Shown here piece by piece: positions 1 to 4,895 of a stretch of 7,873 nucleotides of DNA. Each line of letters opens with the position of its first letter. The stretch's first letter is position 1. The position numbers and the translations under genes are program-made. The DNA is from Peptoniphilaceae bacterium (lineage in GTDB: Bacteria; Bacillota; Clostridia; Tissierellales; Peptoniphilaceae): positions 1 to 7,873 of the forward strand of contig JASBZD010000058.1 in the NCBI GenBank assembly GCA_029983595.1, read 5' to 3'. The notes beneath the pieces were generated by a model, which was not told where the DNA came from, did not search any database, and was given only the letters and a program-made list of their open reading frames with translations.

Positions 1-502
1 CAGATATTATAATAATTTTAATAGTATCTATTTTTTTATATTGCAAAAATAGTGCCAATATGAAAGTTACTATCCCTGCATAATTTAATGGGTCTTTAAT
101 TATCGAGGTTTTAAATAGCGATATAGTCGTTAAAAAAATTAGCGATACTACACATGATTTTACTCCCACGATAAAATAATCAAGTAATTTATACTTTTTA
201 TTTTTATCAAATAGCTCATGTCCCAGATATATCATTATAGCACTTTGTGGAATTACTACTCCTGTAGTAGCTAAAATAGAGCCAGGTAGCCCTGCTACTT
301 TTTGACCGACGAATGTCGCCGCATTTATAGCTACAGAGCCAGGTGTCATCTGTGAAATAACTATAATATCTAGAAAAGTCTTATAATCTATCCAATTATT
401 TAGATTTACTATATATTTTTCAATTAAAGGCAGGGTAGCATATCCTGACCCAAAAGCTAGTGCACCAATAAGTAAAAAGACTAGAAATAAATTAAATAGC
501 AT
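1..502 (-). CDS. chrA: Chromate transporter family protein, second half-size subunit (3' end cut by window edge)
   Basis: This is a half-size (single-domain) ChrA-family membrane transporter, read from the ATG at 502 down to the window edge (167 codons; a half-size subunit is usually about 170-190 residues, so little is missing). Family hallmarks are FGSGYATLPLI at residues 17-27 and a segment at 49-71 containing TPGSVAINAATFVG, the short-chain ChrA signature. Most of the rest is hydrophobic and should form several membrane helices. The start is supported by an AAAGGTGAT ribosome site just upstream. It overlaps the preceding ChrA gene by 11 bases, which suggests translational coupling and a heterodimeric transporter. 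The family is named for chromate/sulfate antiport, but the substrate in anaerobic Firmicutes is not established, so true chromate transport is only a family-based guess. Confidence 0.88.
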   Translation of the reverse strand, partial: MLFNLFLVFLLIGALAFGSGYATLPLIEKYIVNLNNWIDYKTFLDIIVISQMTPGSVAINAATFVGQKVAGLPGSILATTGVVIPQSAIMIYLGHELFDKNKKYKLLDYFIVGVKSCVVSLIFLTTISLFKTSIIKDPLNYAGIVTFILALFLQYKKIDTIKIIIIS

Positions 503-1052
503 TTTTATCACCTTTCTTTTCTAAACTTAGTAAATAAAAAATCGATAGAATTCCAGAAATAAATATAAGTTTAGCAGAATCCATCTTAAATATAAATCTT
601 AATATTAAAACTCCTATAATTATAATAGATGAAAATATAGGATATTCTTTTATATTTTTATATCCCATCTTTATAGTGGTAGCTAGTAAAATAGCACATA
701 TTGCACCAGATATACCATCTAAAATACCATTAATATATATATTAGTTCTAAAAGCATCATAAAACTGAGCTACAATTCCGATAACTATAATACATGGTAA
801 TATTGAGGCTATAACGGCTATAATAGCTCCCGTCACACCTTTTACCTTATATCCAGTAAGAAGCGATGTAGAAATCGCCATAACCCCTGGTCCACTCTGC
901 GCAATAGCTATAATATCTAGCATCTCATCTTCAGTAATAAGCCCTCTTTTATGGGAAAACTCATCAAGAATCATCGGCACAATACTATATCCACCGCCGA
1001 AAGTAAAAGCATTAATCTTAAAAAATGTTATAAAAATTTCAAATAATGACAT
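492..1052 (-). CDS. chrA: Chromate transporter family protein, first half-size subunit
   Basis: This 186-residue half-size ChrA-family membrane protein is the first gene of a two-gene transporter operon. The family motif FGGGYSIVPMI is at residues 18-28 and the second conserved block, AQSGPGVMA, at 51-59. Long hydrophobic stretches follow at about 75-95, 110-127 and 135-175. The lysine-rich C-terminus (EKKGDK) is probably cytoplasmic. The ATG at 1052 is preceded by a GAGGGAG ribosome site about 7 bases away. Its last 11 bases overlap the start of the partner subunit, as is common for paired short-chain ChrA proteins that together replace a full-length two-domain one. The pair is divergent from proC, with only 68 bases between start codons. 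The family call is firm; the substrate is uncertain. Confidence 0.9.
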   Translation of the reverse strand: MSLFEIFITFFKINAFTFGGGYSIVPMILDEFSHKRGLITEDEMLDIIAIAQSGPGVMAISTSLLTGYKVKGVTGAIIAVIASILPCIIVIGIVAQFYDAFRTNIYINGILDGISGAICAILLATTIKMGYKNIKEYPIFSSIIIIGVLILRFIFKMDSAKLIFISGILSIFYLLSLEKKGDKNAI

Positions 1053-1071
1053 TTAATCATCTCCCTCATAG

Positions 1072-1102
1072 ATTATACACCTTATAGAATAGATGTTATA
1101 CT
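1072..1102. promoter_or_regulatory. Divergent promoter region between chrA pair and proC
   Basis: For proC, an extended -10 TGTTATACT lies at 1094-1102, close upstream of the AGAGGTGAT ribosome site (about 1109-1117); no good -35 is visible, which fits an extended -10 promoter. For the chrA pair, the minus strand carries a perfect TATAAT (1077 to 1072), also without a clear -35. The two -10 elements are only about 17 bases apart and point away from each other, so the polymerases probably compete for this DNA. Assigned by motif only. Confidence 0.5.
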
Positions 1103-1120
1103 ATATATAGAGGTGATTTT

Positions 1121-1891
1121 ATGAAAATAGGAATTATTGGCGTTGGAAATATGGGCGGAGTTATCGCAAGCTCCTTAATAAAAAATGGATATGCCCTAAA
1201 CCTTTCAAGCCTAAAAAATATAAGTAAAGAATTAGAAGGCGATTATGAAGAGATGGGAAATATTGAAATAGCTAAAAACTCTGATTATATATTTTTAGCA
1301 GTTAAGCCACATATCTATCCAGTAGTAATTGAAGAGATAAAATCATATCTTAAATATCAAGTTATAATATCTATAGCCGCTGGAATGAGTATAGATAAAC
1401 TTAATGATATGATAGGTAGTGATAAAAAAATCGTAATGACAATGCCTAATACTCCAGCTATGGTAGGTGAGGGGATGGCAGCTATTACGAGAAATGAAAA
1501 TGTATCAGATGAAGAAATCTCTGAAGTAGAAAAAATGTTTAACTCATTTGGTAAATCTCTAGTTGTGCCATCAGATACGGATTTTAATGGACTAGGGGTA
1601 GCTGTAGGATGTCTTCCAGCATATGTATATATGTTTATTGAGGCATTAGCTGACGCAGCAGTTTATTCTGGCGTAAAAAGAGATGACGCATATCTAATTG
1701 CTTCTCAAAACGTGCTCGGAGCAGCTAAAATGGTTTTAGAAACTGGAAAACACCCTGGAGAGCTAAAAGATATGGTAACTTCGCCAGGTGGTACTACTAT
1801 AGCGGGAGTTAAATCCCTAGAAGAAAATGGATTTAGAGGTACTGTCATAGAAGCTATAACAGACGCAGTAGAAAAATCTAAAAATATGTAG
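1121..1891 (+). CDS. proC: Pyrroline-5-carboxylate reductase
   Basis: ProC catalyses the last step of proline synthesis, NAD(P)H-dependent reduction of 1-pyrroline-5-carboxylate to L-proline, in the cytoplasm. At 256 residues it is near the usual 260-275. The N-terminal Rossmann dinucleotide loop GVGNMG is at residues 7-12. The conserved MPNTPAMVGEGM block at 108-119 belongs to the active-site region. The C-terminal helical dimerisation domain carries the ProC signature, with LKDMVTSPGGTTIAG at 215-229. The start is supported by an AGAGGTGAT ribosome site. It is a single gene, not beside proA/proB; the neighbouring divergent chrA pair and the small membrane gene downstream look unrelated. No obvious terminator follows immediately, so transcription may read through into the next gene and stop at 2182-2220. 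Confidence 0.96.
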   Translation: MKIGIIGVGNMGGVIASSLIKNGYALNLSSLKNISKELEGDYEEMGNIEIAKNSDYIFLAVKPHIYPVVIEEIKSYLKYQVIISIAAGMSIDKLNDMIGSDKKIVMTMPNTPAMVGEGMAAITRNENVSDEEISEVEKMFNSFGKSLVVPSDTDFNGLGVAVGCLPAYVYMFIEALADAAVYSGVKRDDAYLIASQNVLGAAKMVLETGKHPGELKDMVTSPGGTTIAGVKSLEENGFRGTVIEAITDAVEKSKNM

Positions 1892-2000
1892 TTATTAATA
1901 CAATAATAATATAATTGATAAAAATTTTACAATTAAAATCGTTTATAATTTCTCATTCCTGTTAATATATATTATATAGAATATTTAAGGGGGAAAAATT

Positions 2001-2174
2001 ATGGAAGGTTTAAGAATAGCAGTTATCGTTTTAGCAGTTTTATCTATTATTTTATGGATTTTATCTTACACTGGTACTTATGTAGCTCCTCAGATAGTTT
2101 CTACTGGAGTTCCATTATTATTTGCAGTACTAGCTTTAATATATTTCTTTACAAAAGATAGAAAAGATTATTAA
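2001..2174 (+). CDS. Small two-helix membrane protein, function unknown
   Basis: The 57-residue protein begins MEGLRIAVIVLAVL. It has two hydrophobic segments, residues about 4-22 and 37-51, joined by a short polar turn (SYTGTYVAPQ), and a charged tail (TKDRKDY) that is probably cytoplasmic. A strong ribosome site (AAGGGGGA, 1988-1995) lies 5-6 bases before the ATG, and a terminator follows 7 bases after the stop, so it looks like a real gene despite its size. Upstream, TATAAT at 1944-1949 could be a -10, but it lacks a convincing -35. I do not recognise the family. The shape would fit a small membrane-stress or transporter-accessory protein, but nothing in the sequence decides this. Confidence 0.72.
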   Translation: MEGLRIAVIVLAVLSIILWILSYTGTYVAPQIVSTGVPLLFAVLALIYFFTKDRKDY

Positions 2175-2181
2175 AATAAAA

Positions 2182-2220
2182 GCCCACTTTATTAGAAAAT
2201 CTAATATGGTGGGCATTTTA
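2182..2220. terminator. Bidirectional intrinsic terminator between convergent genes
   Basis: GCCCACTTTATTAG (2182-2195) pairs with CTAATATGGTGGGC (2201-2214) around a 5-base AAAAT loop; the only irregularities are one T-G wobble and one T-T mismatch. On the plus strand ATTTTA follows the stem. On the minus strand the stem is followed by TTTTATTTTA. It sits between the small plus-strand membrane gene and the stop of the minus-strand ComK-like gene and can serve both. Confidence 0.88.
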
Positions 2221-2224
2221 AATT

Positions 2225-2662
2225 CTAAAAATTATCTATTTCTACACTCCTAGCTATAGTTATATTTTTAGAGATAGTGGAATATCTATCTAGAATTTCT
2301 AGTTCTGTATCATCTTTTAAAGTTAGCACGACCTTATCATCTCTTAAAACTACCTTTTCAATAAAATCAGTGTTTATATATCCATACGCTTTATCATTAG
2401 ATGCGCGTGGTTTACGCACTTTTATCTTTACGAAAATATCGCTTCCTATAATAAGCGGCGGAGTATTTTTTATTCCCTGCTCTCGTAACTTTAACTTAAT
2501 CGATTTAGGGTCCTGACTAGTCATAAAAAATAGCCTATTTAGAATAGATTTTATAGATTTTTCAAAAATTTCTGACGAAGCAGTAGTTTTTAAAAGTGTA
2601 CAATCGCCAGTATCGGTATAAATAGGTAGAATTAGAATTAAAGTCTCGTTTAGTAGGTTCAT
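2225..2662 (-). CDS. ComK-like protein (putative competence transcription factor homologue)
   Basis: This 145-residue soluble protein has no signal peptide or membrane segment. Its pattern recalls ComK, the DNA-binding master regulator of competence in Bacillus. A LILILP strand lies near the N-terminus. A helix-like SIKSILNRLFF stretch is followed by a basic segment, then TPPLIIGSDIFVKI (about 67-80) at the place of KPPI...IFLFPT in ComK. Next come GYINTDFIEKV and VVLTLKDDTELEI at the place of WI..H.VKEF and EVTFSNGKTMEL. This resemblance is from remembered sequences, not a search. It is shorter than Bacillus ComK (about 192 residues) and ends before the tail that binds the MecA/ClpCP adaptor, so control by proteolysis would differ. 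A ribosome site, AAAGGAG, precedes the ATG. It lies downstream of the amidase on the same strand but has its own promoter with a LexA-like box. Confidence 0.55.
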   Translation of the reverse strand: MNLLNETLILILPIYTDTGDCTLLKTTASSEIFEKSIKSILNRLFFMTSQDPKSIKLKLREQGIKNTPPLIIGSDIFVKIKVRKPRASNDKAYGYINTDFIEKVVLRDDKVVLTLKDDTELEILDRYSTISKNITIARSVEIDNF

Positions 2663-2676
2663 ATTACTCCTTTCTT

Positions 2677-2693
2677 AGATTAATATTTAATCT
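2677..2693. repeat. Perfect inverted repeat near the ComK-like transcription start
   Basis: AGATTAA, TAT, TTAATCT: 7-base perfect arms around 3 bases, between the -10 and the ribosome site of the ComK-like gene. The expected transcription start (around 2688) falls inside it, so the full RNA hairpin would not form from that promoter. It could be a protein-binding site, or fold only in readthrough RNA from the sigma/amidase genes. Confidence 0.5.
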
Positions 2694-2694
2694 T

Positions 2695-2723
2695 ATTATA
2701 AACGAACAACTGTTCTATTTCAA
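2695..2723 (-). promoter_or_regulatory. Sigma-A type promoter of the ComK-like gene
   Basis: Reading the minus strand, -35 TTGAAA (2723-2718) is followed by exactly 17 bases and a perfect -10 TATAAT (2700-2695). Transcription would start near 2688, giving a leader of about 26 bases with an AAAGGAG ribosome site. This is the best -35/-10 pair in the window. The spacer contains the LexA-like palindrome described separately. Confidence 0.75.
2703..2716. promoter_or_regulatory. Putative LexA (SOS) operator
   Basis: CGAACAACTGTTCT has perfect GAACA/TGTTC arms and fits the Firmicute LexA/DinR box (CGAAC-N4-GTTC type) at all core positions; the final base departs from the fully symmetrical form. 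It lies wholly inside the 17-base spacer between the -35 and -10 of the ComK-like gene, where bound LexA would block polymerase. LexA binding is inferred from the motif and its position; no lexA gene is in the window. Confidence 0.65.
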
Positions 2724-2744
2724 TACGGATTTATTACATAAATT

Positions 2745-3215
2745 TTAAATCATATTATAAAACTCATTCCACTCTCTCCAGTTATCTCTTGACATTCTGC
2801 CAGGACATAACTTTCTAGATGCGTCATAATGGCGTATAACTCTAGATTTATCAATATTATAAGTTAGCATTAAAAATCTAATTAGCTCTATAGCTTGAGC
2901 TTTAGCTATTTCCCAGTTGCTATCGGGATTTATACATATTTCAATACCGATGGAGTTTGAGTTAGTTATTTTAAATCGACCTTTTCCATCTCCACAGTGC
3001 CAAGCTACTAGATTAGGGTCGACAGTCTCGATAATATTGCTATCATCTACGAAATAGTGTGCTGATGCATTTCTATTTGCGCCATTAAAATATCTATAAT
3101 GATTTAATGCTCCTGCACCTGGTCTGGCGTTTCCAGTATCATGAATTACAATATATTTCTTTTCATTAATTCTAGCTGAATAGTTATATCTTATAGGTAA
3201 TTTATTAATAATCAT
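2745..3215 (-). CDS. N-acetylmuramoyl-L-alanine amidase (Amidase_2 type, no signal peptide)
   Basis: This zinc amidase cuts the bond between N-acetylmuramic acid and L-alanine in peptidoglycan. The 156 residues are essentially one catalytic domain. Expected zinc ligands are H25 in VIHDTGN, H129 in VIRHYDAS, and C137 in KLCPGRM. IGIEIC (89-94) supplies the conserved glutamate E92, and AWHCGDG (71-77) is another family block. There is no signal peptide and no separate cell-wall-binding domain, as in phage-type endolysins that need a holin to reach the wall. The ATG at 3215 lies 6 bases after an AAGGAGG site that overlaps the sigma gene's TAA, so the two genes are tightly coupled. The enzyme family is firm. 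A lytic, developmental or secretion role is inferred from context; a degenerate prophage origin is also possible, but no other phage genes are visible. Confidence 0.93.
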   Translation of the reverse strand: MIINKLPIRYNYSARINEKKYIVIHDTGNARPGAGALNHYRYFNGANRNASAHYFVDDSNIIETVDPNLVAWHCGDGKGRFKITNSNSIGIEICINPDSNWEIAKAQAIELIRFLMLTYNIDKSRVIRHYDASRKLCPGRMSRDNWREWNEFYNMI

Positions 3216-3224
3216 TTTTCCTCC

Positions 3225-3755
3225 TTATTCTATATCTTTAATTTTATATTTCTTCTTAATATATCTTTTCATCTTCTTAAGTGAGTTTTTTAATTCTCTA
3301 GAAATAGTCGACTGTGAAAGTTCCATCTCAAATGCTATCTCTTTTATTAGCTTTTCATCAAAGTAGTATTTTTTTATAATATCTTTTTCTCTTCGATTAA
3401 GAATATTAAGAGCATCATCTATAATTTTTTTATACTTGGTTTTTTCTATCTTTAGAATATATTCTCCTTCTATATCTTCGCTAGACTCTAAAGTTTCATT
3501 TATATCTTCAGGTAGTGGTAGATCTCTAGGAGATTTTAGCTCATCTAATATAAACCAGTTATATCTATTTTTTAGATAGTAAAAAAAGTTAGATGACTTA
3601 TCATATTCTTTTATACATTCTATAGTAAAAATTGATAATCTCTGATCATATTCATCGAGTTCTAAAGATGGAAATCGAGAGATTATAGAGTGTCTTAAAG
3701 GCCTAGTCTTATCAAGAATTTCTATAATCGCCTCATTATCCTCATTTTTAGCCAT
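3225..3755 (-). CDS. Sigma-70 family RNA polymerase sigma factor (start uncertain; may begin at CTG 3773)
   Basis: This is a small alternative sigma factor, 176 residues from the ATG at 3755. Region 2 lies at about residues 8-75 (promoter -10 binding and core contact), with the characteristic LSIFTIECIKEYD and FILDELK blocks. An acidic linker (80-100) leads to region 4 (about 112-166), which carries a helix-turn-helix, IKEIAFEMELSQSTISRELK, for -35 recognition. The tail is very lysine-rich. The best ribosome site (AGGAGG, 3787-3782) is 26 bases from this ATG but 8 bases from an in-frame CTG at 3773. The extension would add (M)DELIS, giving the common sigma N-terminus DELI-x2-AK-x2-D-x-EA. The gene is coupled to the amidase. 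By its neighbours it may be related to SigO-like or UviA/TcdR-like regulators that drive nearby small operons; the target promoters are not known. Confidence 0.88.
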   Translation of the reverse strand: MAKNEDNEAIIEILDKTRPLRHSIISRFPSLELDEYDQRLSIFTIECIKEYDKSSNFFYYLKNRYNWFILDELKSPRDLPLPEDINETLESSEDIEGEYILKIEKTKYKKIIDDALNILNRREKDIIKKYYFDEKLIKEIAFEMELSQSTISRELKNSLKKMKRYIKKKYKIKDIE

Positions 3756-3760
3756 ACTTA

Positions 3761-3787
3761 TTAATTCATCCAGTTATAATACCTCCT
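3761..3787 (-). promoter_or_regulatory. Sigma-gene ribosome site, CTG start candidate and two-codon ORF
   Basis: AGGAGG (3787-3782) is followed after 8 bases by CTG (3773-3771), in frame with the sigma coding region; the in-frame codon immediately upstream is TAA, so CTG is the earliest possible start. Overlapping it out of frame is ATG-AAT-TAA (3769-3761), a start-codon/one-codon/stop unit whose stop lies 5 bases before the ATG at 3755. Either CTG initiation or reinitiation after the mini-ORF would limit sigma synthesis. Confidence 0.55.
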
Positions 3788-3808
3788 TTTTCTTTTTTAG
3801 TTATAACT
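3772..3808 (-). promoter_or_regulatory. Potential hairpin enclosing the sigma-gene ribosome site
   Basis: On the minus strand AGTTATAA (3808-3801) is perfectly complementary to TTATAACT (3779-3772). The 21-base loop contains the AGGAGG site, and the 3' arm covers the C and T of the CTG start candidate. Eight A/U-rich pairs would be weak and temperature-sensitive. The hairpin can form only if transcription starts upstream of 3808; if TATAAC within the first arm is the -10, it cannot. Confidence 0.3.
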
Positions 3809-3827
3809 TTTCCGTACGGTATGACTA
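3800..3827 (-). promoter_or_regulatory. Candidate promoter of the sigma/amidase operon with palindrome in spacer
   Basis: Minus strand: -35 TAGTCA (3827-3822, 4 of 6 to consensus), 16-base spacer, -10 TATAAC (3805-3800, 5 of 6). The spacer contains CCGTACGG (3812-3819), a perfect GC-rich palindrome that stands out in very AT-rich DNA and could be an operator. The start would be near 3793, only a few bases before AGGAGG, which favours the CTG start. Motif-based only. Confidence 0.4.
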
Positions 3828-4007
3828 TATTAGCCTAGATATAAAAATATTTAAAAAGTCGAAATTATCTGATCTCGTGATTATAAAACATGATTTATAT
3901 AAAAAAAGTAGAGAAACATATATTTTTTATAAAATCGATAGTTTTAAGTAGGATTTTTTTAAAACTCATAGTGCAATAAATTTTTATAAATTTCTATTTA
4001 TGGGTGT
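3828..4007. promoter_or_regulatory. Shared intergenic region between sigma gene and DUF1659 operon
   Basis: About 180 very AT-rich non-coding bases that must hold the promoter of the plus-strand DUF1659/DUF2922/YvrJ operon. The best sigma-A-like pair is TCGAAA (3859-3864), 17 bases, TATAAA (3882-3887), implying a leader of roughly 130 bases. I saw no element shared with the minus-strand side that would mark sites for the divergent sigma factor, and no riboswitch or clear RNA structure. Confidence 0.3.
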
Positions 4008-4022
4008 AAGGAGGTGATAAAT

Positions 4023-4235
4023 ATGGCAGCATCAACAATTGAAAAAACTCAGCTAAGACTTCAGTTTGATAATGGAAAGATAGATGATAGACAAAGATAT
4101 AAATCAAAAACTATATCTAATATCACAGAAAATGCTACAGATGATAATCTATTAGCTGTATCAAATGCTATCAATTCTGTTACTGAAAAAGAAGTACTAA
4201 TAACTCAAAAAGTCGTAGTTTCTACTCTTAGCTAA
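4023..4235 (+). CDS. DUF1659 domain-containing small protein
   Basis: This 70-residue soluble protein begins MAASTIEKTQLRLQFDNG. The pattern of an N-terminal strand, a K-(S/T)-K-T-I-S-N-I segment (about 27-34), then A-T-D-D-N-L-L-A-V-S-N-A-I (about 38-50) and a final strand is the DUF1659 layout. The family is found in Bacilli and Clostridia beside DUF2922 and YvrJ genes, and its function is unknown. I use the ATG at 4023 because an excellent AAGGAGGTG site (4008-4016) lies 6 bases before it; a GTG inside that site is not credible as a start. It is first in a three-gene operon divergent from the sigma gene, 34 bases from the next gene. No signal peptide, membrane segment or catalytic motif is visible. 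Confidence 0.87.
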   Translation: MAASTIEKTQLRLQFDNGKIDDRQRYKSKTISNITENATDDNLLAVSNAINSVTEKEVLITQKVVVSTLS

Positions 4236-4269
4236 AATGACGAAAACTAATTAATAAGGAGGTGAAAAA

Positions 4270-4479
4270 ATGAAAAAGATCGTATTTGAACTTAAAAATG
4301 AAGCAGATGAAAAAATGAAAATTCAGATAGATAATCCTAAACAAGACCTGACTACAAAAGAAGCGTCTGATGCAGCAGAAAGTATAAAAAATGCTGGAAT
4401 CTTCTTTATTAAAGGAAAACCAGCATCAGCAGTAGAATCAGTATATACTATCGAAGAAATCAAAGAAACTATAATCTAA
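4270..4479 (+). CDS. DUF2922 domain-containing small protein
   Basis: This 69-residue soluble protein has an N-terminal strand (KKIVFELKNEADEKMKIQI), then the DUF2922-type D-N-P-K-Q-D-L-T segment (about 21-28), a helix (KEASDAAESIKNAGIF) and a C-terminal strand region (VESVYTIEEI). The family is of unknown function and is typically encoded between DUF1659 and YvrJ genes, as here. The ribosome site AAGGAGGTG (4256-4264) is as strong as that of DUF1659, which suggests high, matched output of the two proteins. The stop codon overlaps the YvrJ ribosome site, so translation of the last two genes is linked. No catalytic residues are evident; a structural or protein-binding role is possible but not shown. 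Confidence 0.87.
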   Translation: MKKIVFELKNEADEKMKIQIDNPKQDLTTKEASDAAESIKNAGIFFIKGKPASAVESVYTIEEIKETII

Positions 4480-4489
4480 GGAGGATATA

Positions 4490-4618
4490 ATGGAAAGTTG
4501 GATAACTCTAATTCAAAACTTAGGTTTTCCAATAGCCATATCATTATACCAACTAGTAGTTCTTAATAAGACATTAAAAGAATTGACAGATGAGATAAAA
4601 AAGGTTTCTAAGGAATAA
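4490..4618 (+). CDS. YvrJ family small membrane protein
   Basis: This 42-residue protein begins MESWITLIQNLGFPIAISLY. Residues about 4-25 form one hydrophobic helix containing the GFPI motif typical of the YvrJ family. An amphipathic, charged tail follows (LNKTLKELTDEIKKVSKE), likely a short coiled coil. The one-helix-plus-tail design resembles BhlA/UviB holin-like peptides, but holin activity is not established for YvrJ. In Bacillus subtilis yvrJ belongs to the SigO/RsoA regulon, so a sigma factor gene next door has precedent. The ribosome site AAGGAGG overlaps the upstream TAA, 5 bases before the ATG. A strong terminator begins 2 bases after the stop, marking the operon end. Confidence 0.87.
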   Translation: MESWITLIQNLGFPIAISLYQLVVLNKTLKELTDEIKKVSKE

Positions 4619-4620
4619 CT

Positions 4621-4682
4621 AAAACCCCACTATAAGTTTTGAAAAAACTCTTTTTTAAAACAAAATAGTGGGGTTTTTTTTT
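4621..4682 (+). terminator. Intrinsic terminator of the DUF1659-DUF2922-YvrJ operon
   Basis: CCCCACTAT (4625-4633) pairs perfectly with ATAGTGGGG (4665-4673), extended by A4621-4624 against the following T residues, and ends in a run of nine T (4674-4682). The loop is unusually long (31 bases) and contains GTTTT/AAAAC segments that could form an inner stem. Confidence 0.92.
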
Positions 4683-4838
4683 GAAAATTTAGTTTTACAT
4701 TAAAAAAATATTGTTATTATTAAAAAATAAATTATAATATGAATTAAAATGTAGATTAATTTATATAAATGGAATAAAAAAATGTTTATATATTTATGAA
4801 TATCAAATATAATAATTATTGTAGGGTTTAATCCATAG

Positions 4839-4888
4839 TATAATAGTAATATATAGATACTGAGATGTATTTTGAAACTTTTAGGAGT
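4839..4888 (+). promoter_or_regulatory. Promoter and ribosome site of the surface-protein gene
   Basis: A perfect -10 TATAAT (4839-4844) lacks a well-spaced -35 (TTGTAG is only 14 bases upstream). Transcription would start about 45 bases before the ATG at 4896, with AGGAG at 4883-4887. The DNA between the terminator ending at 4682 and this element is AT-rich; I see no other signal in it. Confidence 0.5.
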
Positions 4889-4895
4889 TGATTAG

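Noticed and set aside
1..1052. Single frameshifted full-length chrA
   Set aside because: Both halves have their own start codon, ribosome site and N-terminal FG(G/S)GY motif, so they are two half-size subunits rather than a broken gene.
1913..1934. AATTG...CAATT hairpin after proC as a terminator
   Set aside because: All-AT inner stem with a bulge, almost no loop, and no T-run after it.
2277..2516. Open frame of 79 codons on the plus strand
   Set aside because: Antisense to the ComK-like gene, no ribosome site, serine-rich composition typical of a shadow frame.
3931..3945. AAAA-N7-TTTT element as a ComK box upstream of DUF1659
   Set aside because: ComK half-sites use AAAA-N5-TTTT in pairs; spacing is wrong, there is one copy, and such strings are expected by chance in this AT-rich DNA.
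4014..4022. GTG start for the DUF1659 protein
   Set aside because: The GTG lies within the AAGGAGGTG ribosome site; the ATG at 4023 has ideal spacing and matches family length.
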